Under the pieces are notes generated by a model that saw nothing but the letters and a program-made list of their open reading frames with translations, searched no databases and was not told the origin of the DNA. From Rhizobium binae (GTDB lineage Bacteria > Pseudomonadota > Alphaproteobacteria > Rhizobiales > Rhizobiaceae), in assembly GCF_017357225.1 (NCBI RefSeq), contig NZ_CP071605.1, positions 248,001 to 312,000 of the forward strand: DNA of 64,000 nucleotides. Reading direction: 5' to 3'. Made by a program: the position numbers and the translations under genes. Below, piece after piece: positions 10,729-19,994 of this stretch (the stretch's first letter is position 1; every line of letters begins with the position of its first letter).

Positions 10729-11933
10729 CGTCCCCATGCCTGGTGAATGAGGCCGGTGATCTCGGCATTGACGGCGTCCATCGCCTCCAACGCGCGGTCG
10801 TAGGTTCCCCGGTTCATCGCGGAGCGCTCGACCTCGTAAAGCGTCTGCTTGGTGATGCCGGCGTCCGAGATCGCCGTCGATTTCAGCATCGGGTTCTTCA
10901 GCATGAATTCGTGGAACATCGTCGACATGAAGCCGACCATCTGCGCCTGCGGCACGTCGGTCGGTTCGTAGCGGGTGACGAGATAGCGGTACCAGGAGAG
11001 GTTCACCTCGGCGCCGGCCGCACGGATCGGCTTCAGGATGCCGCCGAGCATCAGCAGGAACTGGCCCATCGACATGACGTCGAGCATCTGCGGATGGATG
11101 GTGATCAAGACGCTGGTCGCTGCCGTCAGCGCCGTCAGCGTCAGATAACCGAGCTGCGGCGGGCAATCGATGACGACGACGTCGTAGCGGTCGTCGACTT
11201 CGGCGAGCGCGCGCGAGATGCGCGTGAAGAAGGTCTTGCCGTCATTGCTCGATTTATCGGCCATGGCGAGCGGCGTGTCGTACTCGTATTCCTGCAGATC
11301 GAGATTGGCCGGCACGATGTCGAGGCCGGGAAAATTGGTGCTGTGGATGATCTCCGAGAGCTTCTTCTTCTCGCTATCATAGCGGATCGCCTCATAGAGG
11401 GAGGAAGCCTGGTCGAATTCCGGCTGGAAGCCGTGCAGAGAAGAGAGCGACGCCTGCGGATCGAGATCGACAGCGAGCACGCGATGGCCGGTCAGCGCCA
11501 GATGTTGGGCGAGATGGGCAGCCGTCGTCGTCTTGCCCGAGCCGCCCTTGAAATTGACGACGGCGATGACCTGCAGCTTTTCATGGCTGCGGCGATGGGG
11601 CACATACATGCGGCTCTCGGATCGGCCATGCGCATCGAGATAGCGCCTGAGCTCCAGCATCTGTTCGGCGCTGTAGGAGCGGCGCCCGGAAGGCGAGGTC
11701 TTGGGGCAGGGGCCCTTGCCTTCGAGATGCAGTTTCTTCAGCGTGCTTTGCGACGCCCCGACATAATTGGCGACCTCTGCCAGCGAGAAGCTGCGCAACG
11801 TCTTCTTCGCATTGGGCGGAAAACGCTGCACGCTGAGCAGATGCAGCTTCTTCGAAATTACGTCTCCCTGTTCGAGAATCTGATCCTCGAAATAGAGTGG
11901 CGCTGCCTTCAAGGCATTCAAAGTAGCGTTCAT
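10725..11933 (-). CDS. repA: Plasmid partitioning ATPase RepA (ParA family)
   Basis: ATPase that segregates the plasmid with RepB and represses the rep operon. The deviant Walker A motif is KGGSGKTTT near residue 140, preceded by VIAVVNF and followed by a Walker A' region VLAVDLDPQASLS and the Walker B VVIDCPPQLG. The N-terminal 100 residues hold the helix-turn-helix extension typical of large ParA proteins (FSLAEVANYVGASQSTLKKL). An ATG at 11933 is preferred to an in-frame TTG three codons upstream. It is the first gene of the operon; inverted repeats upstream may be its operator. Confidence 0.95.
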   Translation of the reverse strand: MNATLNALKAAPLYFEDQILEQGDVISKKLHLLSVQRFPPNAKKTLRSFSLAEVANYVGASQSTLKKLHLEGKGPCPKTSPSGRRSYSAEQMLELRRYLDAHGRSESRMYVPHRRSHEKLQVIAVVNFKGGSGKTTTAAHLAQHLALTGHRVLAVDLDPQASLSSLHGFQPEFDQASSLYEAIRYDSEKKKLSEIIHSTNFPGLDIVPANLDLQEYEYDTPLAMADKSSNDGKTFFTRISRALAEVDDRYDVVVIDCPPQLGYLTLTALTAATSVLITIHPQMLDVMSMGQFLLMLGGILKPIRAAGAEVNLSWYRYLVTRYEPTDVPQAQMVGFMSTMFHEFMLKNPMLKSTAISDAGITKQTLYEVERSAMNRGTYDRALEAMDAVNAEITGLIHQAWGR

Positions 11934-11942
11934 CGGCGGCAA

Positions 11943-12045
11943 TCTCTCGGATAACGATTTTCGGGATCAAAAGCCCATCTAACCGTTATTATCCGCGATT
12001 CTCCGATACCGGCCAAGAATTTTAAGGTTAACGCATATTAACCTT
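11943..12045. promoter_or_regulatory. repA upstream region with inverted repeats
   Basis: Two sets of inverted repeats lie here. CGGATAA (11949-11955) faces TTATCCG (11988-11994), and AAGGTTAA (12024-12031) faces TTAACCTT (12038-12045) with a 6-bp spacer. RepA with RepB normally represses repABC at such sites around the promoter. Which repeat is the operator cannot be told by reading. Confidence 0.45.
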
Positions 12046-12109
12046 TTGGCTGCGCGTTCAAGCACTTGGTCGGTGCTGCATCAATGTCTGGAAGATCTGA
12101 GCGCCTTGG

Positions 12110-12140
12110 GGCCGGGGGCGCGGAAAATGCGCCCCCGGCC
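12110..12140 (-). terminator. GC-rich hairpin after the ABC transporter operon
   Basis: A perfect 12-bp inverted repeat with a 7-nt loop, 12110-12121 against 12129-12140. It lies 34 bp beyond the stop of the last operon gene on the minus strand. No T-run follows on that strand, so it may be a processing or pausing hairpin rather than a classic terminator. Confidence 0.4.
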
Positions 12141-12174
12141 GCGCCCGGCCGCAGGGGAGGGGCTTTCGGCGGGC

Positions 12175-13236
12175 TTAACTCAACGGCGCTTCGCCTGCTG
12201 TGATGCGCTGCTCGTCAGCGGCGAAGAGGTGAACGGCATCGTGGATCGGCGCGATCTTCAGTCTGTCGCCGGGGGCGGCCCTGATCCGCTCGCGGAAGAC
12301 GCAGGTGAGCGTCTGCGCTCCCAGCCTGGCGAGCACGAGGGTCTCCGAGCCCGTCGGCTCCACGACGATGGTCGTCACCTCGATGCCATCAGGGTCGAGC
12401 CTGATATGTTCGGGACGAATGCCATAGGTAACGGCGTTGCCAGGCCGGCGATCGCTCGGCAGCAGCAGGCCATCCACAGTCCTGAAGCCGTCTTCGCCCA
12501 TGCTGCCCGCGATGAAATTCATCGCCGGCGAGCCGATAAATCCGGCGACGAAGAGATTGCTCGGGCGGTCGTAAAGTTCGAGCGGCGAGCCGGATTGCTC
12601 GATCAGCCCGTCCTTCATGACGACGATCTTGTCAGCCATGGTCATGGCCTCGATCTGGTCGTGGGTGACATAGATGGTCGTCGTCTGCAGCCGCTGGTGC
12701 AACTCCTTGATCTCCGAGCGCATCTGCACCCGCAGCTTGGCGTCGAGGTTCGACAAGGGCTCGTCGAACAGGAAGACGGCGGGATCGCGCACGATCGCGC
12801 GCCCCATCGCCACGCGCTGCCGCTGGCCGCCCGAAAGCTGCTTCGGATAGCGCTCCAAGAGATTTTCGAGGCCGAGGATCTTGGCGGCATTGCCGACCCG
12901 GTGGTCGATCTCTGACTTCGGCATGCGCTTCAGCCGCAGCGAGAAGCCCATGTTCTTCGCCACCGTCATATGCGGATAGAGCGCATAGTTCTGGAACACC
13001 ATGGCGATGTCGCGATCCTTCGGCGCCAGCTCGTTGACGATATGCTTGCCGATCTGGATCTGGCCTGAGGTGATGCCTTCCAGCCCGGCGATCATCCTAA
13101 GCAGCGTCGATTTCCCGCAACCGGAGGGGCCGACCAGCACGACGAACTCGCCGTCGCCGATATCCACCGACACGCCTTTGATGGCTTTGAACGCGCCGTA
13201 ATCCTTGCGCGCATTGTTGACCGAAACATGGGCCAT
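12175..13236 (-). CDS. ABC transporter ATP-binding protein, MalK/UgpC type
   Basis: Energising subunit of a carbohydrate importer, 353 residues. Walker A GPSGCGKST, the signature LSGGQRQRVAMGRA and the Walker B/D-loop region FDEPLSNLDAKLR are intact, and the C-terminal 120 residues have the OB-fold regulatory domain of the MalK/UgpC subfamily. A GGAGGAG ribosome site precedes the ATG. It is the last gene of the run binding protein, two permeases, ROK regulator, isomerase, ATPase, all on the minus strand. The substrate is not revealed by this subunit; UgpC-type ATPases can serve several importers. Confidence 0.92.
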   Translation of the reverse strand: MAHVSVNNARKDYGAFKAIKGVSVDIGDGEFVVLVGPSGCGKSTLLRMIAGLEGITSGQIQIGKHIVNELAPKDRDIAMVFQNYALYPHMTVAKNMGFSLRLKRMPKSEIDHRVGNAAKILGLENLLERYPKQLSGGQRQRVAMGRAIVRDPAVFLFDEPLSNLDAKLRVQMRSEIKELHQRLQTTTIYVTHDQIEAMTMADKIVVMKDGLIEQSGSPLELYDRPSNLFVAGFIGSPAMNFIAGSMGEDGFRTVDGLLLPSDRRPGNAVTYGIRPEHIRLDPDGIEVTTIVVEPTGSETLVLARLGAQTLTCVFRERIRAAPGDRLKIAPIHDAVHLFAADEQRITAGEAPLS

Positions 13237-13258
13237 GAAGCTCCTCCAGAATTCGCCG

Positions 13259-14116
13259 TCAAAGTCCGTTCAAGACGCTTTTGAGATAATCGAGGCCGAG
13301 GCGTTCGCCCTCCTGGCGCGCGGCGAGATCCTTGCCCGGCCAGCCATAGGCGGCGTCCTCATGCTCGATCGACAGCGTGCCGTTAAAGCCATGTCCGCGT
13401 GCCTGGCTGAGGAAACGCGGCCAATCGAGAAGGCCGAGCCCCGGCAGCTTGTATTGCCACCAGCCCCTGCCGTGATAGCCGATCGCCTGCAGGACCTGCT
13501 TGTCGATCGCCGTGTCCTTGGCGTGCAGAATGGCGATGCGGTCGTTCACCGCCTCCATCGCGTGATAGGGATCGACGCCGATGCGGATGAGGTGGGAGGG
13601 ATCGAATTCGAGCCCGAAGCGGTTAGCCGGGATTCTGGCGAAAAGCTCCTGCCAGCCCTTCGGCGTCGTGCCGATGAAATTATCCCTCGGTCCCGGCCAG
13701 TTTTCGATGGCGAAGCACAGGCCGGAGGATCGCGTCTCCTCGATCAGCCCGTTCGCGAAGTCAGCGAAGTCGTCATAATTGGTCTCCTCGCTCGCACCGT
13801 CATCCCGTCCCGGAAAGATCACGAAGATCGGCACGCCGGTTTCGCCGATCGCCTGGGCGAATTCCGCCGTCCTTGCCCTGAGCTCCCGGCGCTTGTCGCG
13901 GTCGGCATCGAGCTGGTTGCCGAAATAGGTGAGAGAAGAGACGAAGAGGCCGCGGCTTCTTGCAAGCGAGACGGCGCCCGCCACCCGGTCCGGCGTCTTG
14001 ATATGGCCGCCGACATCAATCTCGATGGAGTCGAAACCGGCCGAGGCGGCGAAGTCTGCCACCTCCTCCAGCGGGCGGTCATTGAATGTCGAGGTATAGA
14101 AGCCGATCTTCACCAT
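13259..14116 (-). CDS. Sugar phosphate isomerase/epimerase, TIM-barrel family
   Basis: A 285-residue protein of the xylose isomerase-like TIM-barrel superfamily (hydroxypyruvate isomerase / IolE-like), which rearrange sugars or keto-acids using a metal ion. Recognisable parts: the N-terminal strand MVKIGFYTSTF, metal-ligand segments FDSIEIDVGGH, FAIENWPG, GLEFDPSHL and the C-terminal LSIEHEDAAYGWPG. A GGAGG site precedes the start. It sits between the ROK regulator and the ATPase of the ABC operon, so it probably works on the imported sugar or its oxidised product. The exact substrate cannot be read from sequence. Confidence 0.8.
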   Translation of the reverse strand: MVKIGFYTSTFNDRPLEEVADFAASAGFDSIEIDVGGHIKTPDRVAGAVSLARSRGLFVSSLTYFGNQLDADRDKRRELRARTAEFAQAIGETGVPIFVIFPGRDDGASEETNYDDFADFANGLIEETRSSGLCFAIENWPGPRDNFIGTTPKGWQELFARIPANRFGLEFDPSHLIRIGVDPYHAMEAVNDRIAILHAKDTAIDKQVLQAIGYHGRGWWQYKLPGLGLLDWPRFLSQARGHGFNGTLSIEHEDAAYGWPGKDLAARQEGERLGLDYLKSVLNGL

Positions 14117-14141
14117 ATCCTCCAGGGCTTTTTTGCCCGTT

Positions 14142-15380
14142 TCAGCTGTTCAAGCGATCCATGTTCTTCAGTGGCGAGCGCGCGCGTTGGGCGACGTCGG
14201 CCGATGCAAGCATCAAGGCGGCCGCCATCGGCATGGCCGCCGCGCCCATGGCCGAGGCGTCTTCGCCGATCGAGGCGCGATGCAGCGACGGCAGGTTGGT
14301 ATCCCCGGCATCGAGATGTTCGTGCACATAACGCAGCAATTCATCGACGATGCGGATCGGCAGCCTGCCGCCGACGAGCACGGCATCGGGATCGACGATC
14401 ATGGCGATATGTCTGACGGCGACTGCAAGATGCGCGCTCATCTTCTTCAGCCACTGCGAAACGAGACGCTTGCCTTGCGCGTCGAGCGTCAGCAGGTCCT
14501 GGGGAACGCTGACGTCGATGCCGTGTTTGGCAAGGAAGTCATAGAGGAAGAACAGCGAGAAGATCTCGCCGAGAAGCTGGATCTTCTGGCCCTTGCCATC
14601 GCGGCCGTCGGCGATCGGCAGCCAGCCGATCTCGCCGCTAAGGCCCATGGCGCCGCGATGGCCGTTGCCGTCGAGCACCAGGCCGCCGCCCGGGCAGGCG
14701 TTGATGGCGATATAAAAGAAGCTGCTGCTTTCGGCGCCGAGGCCGTAATCGAGCTCGGCAAGGGCTGCGGCATTGGCCTCGTTCTCGATGAAGACGGGAT
14801 GTTGCGTCAGGCTCTCGAGTGCAGCGCGCACGTCGAATTCCGTCCATTCCTGATAGGCGTCAGGCTTGCCGAGCAGCGAGATTTCGCCGAGCCAATCCGG
14901 CACCGCCAAGCCGATGCCGCAAAGGCGCGCATCGTCGATCAGGCGGCTGCGCTGGAAATGCGAGATCGCGTCCGATGTCAGTTGCATGAATTCGCCAGGC
15001 AAGATGAAGCGCTTTTCGTGATGCACGCGGGCGCGCACATTGCCGACGGCATCGACGGCGAGGATCGTCAGGTGATCGCGGTCGATATTGATGCCGATTG
15101 CATAATAGGCGTCCGGATTGATTTCGAGCTCGATTGCCGGCTGGCCCCGCAGCCCATGCCGGCGACGGGCTTCCATGATGAGGCCCTCGTTCAGCAGGCG
15201 GTCGACGATGCGGGCGATGGCCGGCTTGGTGAAACCGGTCCGTCTTGCGATTTCCGCCCGCGAGATCGGCGCCTGGCGATGGATGCAGCGCAGGACGACG
15301 GCCCTGTTGTGCTCGCCCGCATCTTCGACATTGGCGCCCGTCAGATCCGGGGAGAGCCTGGCGCCGAGCGTCTGGTTCAT
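14142..15380 (-). CDS. ROK-family transcriptional regulator (first copy)
   Basis: A 412-residue regulator. The ATG at 15380 has AGGAAGGA upstream; an in-frame GTG six codons earlier is less likely. The N-terminal winged helix is HNRAVVLRCIHRQAPISRAEIARRTGFTKPAIARIVDRLLNEGLI, and the ROK actin-like domain begins about residue 90 (YAIGINIDRDHLTILAVD). The zinc-binding CxCGxxGCxE signature of NagC/Mlc-type ROK proteins is absent: the equivalent segment reads SGEIGWLPIADGRDG without cysteines. It lies inside the ABC operon, so it probably represses that operon until the sugar binds. Confidence 0.88.
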   Translation of the reverse strand: MNQTLGARLSPDLTGANVEDAGEHNRAVVLRCIHRQAPISRAEIARRTGFTKPAIARIVDRLLNEGLIMEARRRHGLRGQPAIELEINPDAYYAIGINIDRDHLTILAVDAVGNVRARVHHEKRFILPGEFMQLTSDAISHFQRSRLIDDARLCGIGLAVPDWLGEISLLGKPDAYQEWTEFDVRAALESLTQHPVFIENEANAAALAELDYGLGAESSSFFYIAINACPGGGLVLDGNGHRGAMGLSGEIGWLPIADGRDGKGQKIQLLGEIFSLFFLYDFLAKHGIDVSVPQDLLTLDAQGKRLVSQWLKKMSAHLAVAVRHIAMIVDPDAVLVGGRLPIRIVDELLRYVHEHLDAGDTNLPSLHRASIGEDASAMGAAAMPMAAALMLASADVAQRARSPLKNMDRLNS

Positions 15381-15422
15381 GCGTTTATCCTTCCTCACGC
15401 GTCAAGGGTGAAGCAGACAATC

Positions 15423-16265
15423 TCATCCCTTCACCGCGCCGCTGGTCATCGCGCCGAGGATCAGCCTTTGAAGCGACAGGAATGCCACGATCGCCGGAAC
15501 GACCGAGATCAGGCAGGCGGCGGCAAGCAGCTGGATGGACGAGTCGGTCTGCATGCCGCGGAAGTTAAAGATTCCGACACCGATCGGCATCAGGTCATTT
15601 TTGGTGAGCAGCAGGAAAGGCACCAGGAACTGCGACCAGCCGGCAATGACGGTGATGATGAAGACCGAGGCGATGCCCGGCGCCGACAGCGGAAGGATGA
15701 TGCGCCAGAAGACCGAGAACCGGTTGCAGCCGTCGATCATCGCCGCCTCGTCGAGGCTGCGCGGAATGCCGTCGACCGTGCTCTTCAAGAGCCAGGTCGC
15801 CAAGGGAACGCCGAGCGCGATATAGACCATGACGACGGCAAAATGCGTGTCCAGCATCCCGAGACGGTTCATGTAGCGGTAGAGCGGCACCATGATGACG
15901 AGCGGCGAGATCATCTGGAAGAGAAGCAGCCCCATCATCGACAGGCCCTTGCCGCGGAAATTGAAGCGGGAAAAGGCGTAGGCCGCCGGCAGCGCCACGA
16001 TCAGCACGCCGAAGCCGCTCAAGGCGGCGAGCTTCAGGCCGTTCCAGAGATAGATCGGGAAATAGCTGTTGTTGAGGACGGTGATGAAATTGTCGATCGT
16101 CGGATTGTTGGGAATATAGCGCGCCGCGCCGCGATAGATCTCGCGCTTGTCGCGCATCGCCATCGACAGGAGATAGGTGAGGGGGCCGGCGAAGAAGATA
16201 AACATCGCCAGCATGAACAGATAGCTCATGGCATCGCCGAGCCGTGTTCCAGTGCGTTGGCTCAT
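15423..16265 (-). CDS. ABC sugar transporter permease, MalG type
   Basis: Inner-membrane permease of 280 residues with six predicted membrane helices. The EAA loop that contacts the ATPase reads IPRSLDEAAMIDGCNRFSVFWRIILPLSAPGI. Its start overlaps the stop of the preceding permease gene by 4 bp (ATGA), so the two subunits are translationally coupled and form the heteromeric channel. It belongs to the carbohydrate uptake transporter family 1. Confidence 0.92.
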   Translation of the reverse strand: MSQRTGTRLGDAMSYLFMLAMFIFFAGPLTYLLSMAMRDKREIYRGAARYIPNNPTIDNFITVLNNSYFPIYLWNGLKLAALSGFGVLIVALPAAYAFSRFNFRGKGLSMMGLLLFQMISPLVIMVPLYRYMNRLGMLDTHFAVVMVYIALGVPLATWLLKSTVDGIPRSLDEAAMIDGCNRFSVFWRIILPLSAPGIASVFIITVIAGWSQFLVPFLLLTKNDLMPIGVGIFNFRGMQTDSSIQLLAAACLISVVPAIVAFLSLQRLILGAMTSGAVKG

Positions 16266-17191
16266 TGCTGTTCCTCCTTCGGCAGGAACGAGGCATAGAT
16301 GAAGGCGAGCCCGAGACTGATGATCAGCATCAGCACGGAAAGCACGCTGCCGCCGGAGAGATCGTAGTTCCGGAAGACGATGTTGAAGACATAGAGCGAG
16401 ATGACCTCGGTCGCCCGCCCCGGACCGCCGCCCGTCAGCGTGATGATCGCATCGAAGGTGTTCACCGTCTGGATGGTGATCAGGATCATGTTGACGAGGA
16501 TGGCGGCGCGCAGCTGCGGCAACGTGACGAAGAAGAACTGCTGCGAGGCGGTCGCGCCGTCGACTTCGGCGGCTTCATAAAGCGAGGGATCGATCGCCTT
16601 CAGCGCCGCATACATGACGACCATCGAAAAGGCCGTGCCACGCCAGATGTTCGAGATCAGCGTCGACCATGGCGCGATCGCCGGATCCGAAAGCCAGGCG
16701 ACGGTCGGCATGTGCGTGAGCCGCAATATACTGTTCAGCGCGCCGTAGGGCGCTTCGGAAAACAGCATCTGCCAGATGATGCCGCCGGCAATGCCGGGAA
16801 CGACCCAGGCGACGAGCGCCGTCGTTCTCAGGATCGTGGTGCCGAACAGGCCGCGTTTCTCGCCGCGAATGACGGTGACGGCCACCGCAAGGCCGAGGAT
16901 CTGCTGGCCGATGACGCTGCCGCCGACGAAGATCAGCGTCGCCCATAAAATGTCGGGCAGCTGCGGCGAGCTCAGCGCATTGGTGATCGAGCCCAGCGTG
17001 TATTCCTGATTGTCGCCGATCAGCGTCGCATTGGTGAAGGAAAGCCGGAAAACATCGATGACGGGGTAGAGATAGAATATGCCGATGACGATGATCACGG
17101 GCATGATCCAGGGCAGGGGCGCGCCGGCGAACCGGCGCATGAACGTTCTGCTTTGAGGCGGGCTGCCGGCCTCGATGGCAATGGGGCTCAT
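16262..17191 (-). CDS. ABC sugar transporter permease, MalF type
   Basis: Inner-membrane permease of 309 residues, partner of the following MalG-type subunit. The EAA loop is AIDPSLYEAAEVDGATASQQFFFVTLPQLRAAI. Six to seven hydrophobic helices begin near residue 20 (PWIMPVIIVIGIFYLYPVIDVF). The ATG at 17191 (MSPIAIEAG) was chosen because the extra 24 residues from 17263 are arginine-rich and unlike family N-termini; the ribosome site is weak. The binding-protein gene ends 107 bp upstream. Confidence 0.9.
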   Translation of the reverse strand: MSPIAIEAGSPPQSRTFMRRFAGAPLPWIMPVIIVIGIFYLYPVIDVFRLSFTNATLIGDNQEYTLGSITNALSSPQLPDILWATLIFVGGSVIGQQILGLAVAVTVIRGEKRGLFGTTILRTTALVAWVVPGIAGGIIWQMLFSEAPYGALNSILRLTHMPTVAWLSDPAIAPWSTLISNIWRGTAFSMVVMYAALKAIDPSLYEAAEVDGATASQQFFFVTLPQLRAAILVNMILITIQTVNTFDAIITLTGGGPGRATEVISLYVFNIVFRNYDLSGGSVLSVLMLIISLGLAFIYASFLPKEEQQ

Positions 17192-17297
17192 TGGCTTCTC
17201 TGTCCTGATTTGGCAAAGCCGGCGACGCCCGCGGGCAGGCGCCGCCGCTGTCTGAAGCGTCACCGACGCTTGGACATAGAGTTAGCGACGCCTGGGG

Positions 17298-18596
17298 CTA
17301 CAGACGCTTGTAAGCCTCCATCGCCGCGCTGAATGCGGCATCCAGAGCTTCTTCCGGCTTCTTCGTGCCCGAGAGCACGTCGCCCATCATGATCTGAATC
17401 TGGTTGGATATCTCCGGATAGATCGGCACGCCGGGGCGGGCCTGGCCGTTGACCAGAGCCTCGGCGAAGGTCTTGTTGGCTTCGGTAGAGAAGACCTCGT
17501 ACTTGTCGAACAGCGATTTGCGCGTCGGCAACTGTTGCTGCAGCGCGTTGGCCGGGCCCATATAGACCTCGCGGGCGAGGTTGGCGCACATCTCGACCTT
17601 GTCCTTGTCCTTGCTGAAGGAGGCGATCGTCCAGCCGCCGGTGCCGGTCGAGCGCTGATCGGCCGTCGGGCCGGGGATCGGCGAGAAGGTCCAGTTCTTG
17701 AATTCGTCTTCCTCGAGCGTCGTCTTCAGCTGCGCATATTGCCAGTTGCCGCCGATGAAGAGGGCGGTCGTGCCGGCTGCCGCCGCGGCGTTCATGTCGT
17801 CGTAGTTGGCGATGGTGCTGACGCGCTTGGGGGCCGCGCCGGAATCGACGAGATCCTTGAAATAGTTCAGCGCCTTCAGGAACTTCTCCTTGTTCTCGCC
17901 CTCGCCGAACACCGGCTTGCCGCTGTTGTCGACGAGCTTGCCGCCGAGCGCCCAGTAATTGGCGAGCCAGTCGAAGGTGGTTCCTTCCCAGCGCCCGCCG
18001 TTGAAGAGCACGCCTTCCATGCCTTCCTTGGTGGAGGCAAGGGCCGCCTTCTTCAGGTCGTCCCAGGTCTCGGGGGCATCTGGTACAATCGACTTGTTGC
18101 GGTAGAGCACGCGAAGGTCCGTATCCCACCACCAGGCGCGCACCGTCTGATCCTTGTCGGTGATGCCGGTGCGGATGAAGGGGAAGAGATCGTCCACCTC
18201 TTCCTTCGAGAAGTAGGGCGTGAAATCGGCCAGCACCTTGTTGACCATGAACTGCGACAGCACGAAGGAGTCGACGGCGGCGCAATCCGGCGCGTTGCCG
18301 GCCTTGGCCTGCTCCAGCATCTTGGCCTGTTCGGTGCCGATGTCGGAGGACATGAACTGCATCTGCAGTTTCCACTCGGGATGCTTCTTGATAAATTCGA
18401 CAAAGAGCTTCTGATAGCCCTCGGCGATGGCGGGATCGGAATTATTCGGGCTGTCGTTGGTCAGGCGGACGACGAGGGTTTTGGCCGCATCGGCGAGGCC
18501 GATCCGGTCCTTGGTGGCAAGTTCCTGGGCAAAAATGGCGGATGCTGAAAATAAGATAGTGCTCAGCGCCAATGCGCTGACGGTCGCGCTCTTCAT
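17298..18596 (-). CDS. Sugar-binding protein of the ABC transporter
   Basis: Periplasmic solute-binding protein (family 1, MalE/UgpB-like), 432 residues. The ATG at 18596 has a GGGGAGGAG site and starts a signal peptide, MKSATVSALALSTILFSASAIFA, with cleavage after AFA-like residues. Typical features: FIGGNWQYAQL, FSPIPGP and many aromatic residues lining the cleft. It is the first gene of the importer operon, under the promoter element at 18673-18702 that is repeated before the alpha-mannosidase gene. That link suggests a mannose-containing glycoside as ligand, but this is inference. Confidence 0.9.
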   Translation of the reverse strand: MKSATVSALALSTILFSASAIFAQELATKDRIGLADAAKTLVVRLTNDSPNNSDPAIAEGYQKLFVEFIKKHPEWKLQMQFMSSDIGTEQAKMLEQAKAGNAPDCAAVDSFVLSQFMVNKVLADFTPYFSKEEVDDLFPFIRTGITDKDQTVRAWWWDTDLRVLYRNKSIVPDAPETWDDLKKAALASTKEGMEGVLFNGGRWEGTTFDWLANYWALGGKLVDNSGKPVFGEGENKEKFLKALNYFKDLVDSGAAPKRVSTIANYDDMNAAAAAGTTALFIGGNWQYAQLKTTLEEDEFKNWTFSPIPGPTADQRSTGTGGWTIASFSKDKDKVEMCANLAREVYMGPANALQQQLPTRKSLFDKYEVFSTEANKTFAEALVNGQARPGVPIYPEISNQIQIMMGDVLSGTKKPEEALDAAFSAAMEAYKRL

Positions 18597-18672
18597 GCTG
18601 GGTCTCCTCCCCATTTTGAACGATTACAGCCTGGCGGTCAGTTGACCTCTCCTCATTTCCGTGCTGCACTAA

Positions 18673-18702
18673 TTAGATTAAGTAACTTTGATTTGATGTC
18701 AA
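18673..18702 (-). promoter_or_regulatory. Shared promoter/operator element, copy 1 (ABC importer operon)
   Basis: Reading the minus strand, a 30-bp element begins TTGACA (18702-18697) and ends TAATCTAA (18680-18673). It matches the element at 22817-22846 at 28 of 30 positions. TTGACA is a perfect -35 box and AATCTA after a 17-bp spacer a weak -10. The core contains the palindrome AAGT-T-ACTT. It lies 77 bp before the binding-protein ATG. It is a combined promoter and probable ROK-repressor site. Confidence 0.7.
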
Positions 18703-18947
18703 GCCAGAGCTTTGGGAGGATCGAGATGCTGGCGACATTCAACAGCAGCTAGCGCGCTGCCGGCGAAAATCGAGGCGACTTGGCGAGGTCATGCGCCGGA
18801 TCGAGGTGATGGAGCGTCCACCGGACGCGCGGCGCATCCACCCCGCAATTTTCCCGAGGAAGAGCCCGAGCGATCGCGGGTGACCGTGACCGCGAGCGGC
18901 GGTTTTTGCCCGGCTGCAGCCGGATACCCAACTCTGTGGAGGAGAAG
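18703..18947. other. Intergenic region between importer operon and dehydrogenase gene
   Basis: About 245 bp between the divergent importer promoter and the Gfo/Idh/MocA gene. Apart from the GGAGGAG ribosome site at its right end I see no further repeat, hairpin or convincing promoter in it. Confidence 0.5.
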
Positions 18948-19994
18948 ATGCGTTTACTCATTCTCGGCACCGGCGGCATGGCGAACCAGCACGCGGCGCG
19001 CTTCAAGGCGATCGAAGGTGTCAGCGTCGTCGGCGGCGTCGATGTCGTTCCGGAAAGGCTCGCGGCCTTCTGCACCGAACATGGCATCGCCAATCATTTC
19101 CTCTCGCTCGAGGATGCGCTCGCCTGGGGCGAGTTCGATGCGGTCGCCAATGTCACGCCCGACAACATCCACCATCCGACGACGCTGCAGGCAATCGCCG
19201 CCGGCAAGCATGTATTCTGCGAAAAGCCGCTTGCCACCGATGCGGTGAAAGCCATGGAGATGACTGAGGCGATCGAGCGGGCGGGCAAGGTCGGCATGGT
19301 CAATTTCACCTACCGCAACTCGCCGGCGCTGCAGAAAGGCCGGCAGATGGTGCTCGCCGGCGAGATCGGCGCGGTGCGCCACGTCGAGGCGTCGCATCTG
19401 CAGAGCTGGCTGGTCGGCCGCCATTGGGGCGACTGGAAGAGCGAAAGCAAATGGCTGTGGCGGCTGAGCAAGAAACACGGCTCGAACGGCGCGCTCGGCG
19501 ATATCGGCATCCACATTGTCGATTTCGCCTCTTATGGCTCAGGTCTCGACGTCGCCCACGTCTTCGCCCGGCTGAAGACCTTCGACAAGGCGCCAGGCCA
19601 CAAGATCGGCGAATATGATCTCGACGCCAATGACAGCTTCACCATGAACGTCGATTTTACCAATGGCGCGATCGGCACGATCCAGGCGACGCGCACCGCC
19701 GCCGGCCAGATGGACCAGCTGCGCCTCAGGGTCTATGGCGAAACCGGCTCGGTCGAGATGATCTACGATACCGGCAAATCGACGTTGCGCGCCTGCCTCG
19801 GGGAGGATGTGCACACGGCGAGCTGGCGCGACGTGCCCTTCGATCCCGTCGAGACGAACTACCAGCGTTTCGTCCAGGCGGTGCGGGCGGGCAAGACCCA
19901 GGAGCCGTCGTTTCGGCGTGCGGCGAATATCCAGAAGGTGCTCGACAAGGCGCTGGCCTCCGACCTCAGCCACAAGGACGAGGCACTCACTTAG
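18948..19994 (+). CDS. Gfo/Idh/MocA-family NAD(P)-dependent oxidoreductase
   Basis: A 348-residue sugar or cyclitol dehydrogenase. The start at 18948 follows GGAGGAG. The Rossmann motif is LILGTGGMANQHA near residue 4, and the family motif EKPLATD follows near residue 90 (FCEKPLATDAVKAME). The C-terminal alpha/beta domain carries the catalytic region HVEASHLQSWLVGRHWGDWK and a conserved GDIGIHIVDF histidine. It diverges from the importer operon and converges on the second ROK gene, overlapping it by 4 bp. It probably oxidises the imported sugar; which one is unknown. Confidence 0.88.
   Translation: MRLLILGTGGMANQHAARFKAIEGVSVVGGVDVVPERLAAFCTEHGIANHFLSLEDALAWGEFDAVANVTPDNIHHPTTLQAIAAGKHVFCEKPLATDAVKAMEMTEAIERAGKVGMVNFTYRNSPALQKGRQMVLAGEIGAVRHVEASHLQSWLVGRHWGDWKSESKWLWRLSKKHGSNGALGDIGIHIVDFASYGSGLDVAHVFARLKTFDKAPGHKIGEYDLDANDSFTMNVDFTNGAIGTIQATRTAAGQMDQLRLRVYGETGSVEMIYDTGKSTLRACLGEDVHTASWRDVPFDPVETNYQRFVQAVRAGKTQEPSFRRAANIQKVLDKALASDLSHKDEALT

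Noticed and set aside
12024..12045. TTAA-N6-TTAA as a CtrA cell-cycle site upstream of repA
   Set aside because: The CtrA site needs a 7-bp spacer; here it is 6. The inverted-repeat reading fits a rep operator better.
14133..16298. A 721-codon plus-strand open frame across the ROK and permease genes
   Set aside because: It crosses two well-supported genes in antisense and has a composition (His, Asp, Arg-rich) typical of shadow frames.
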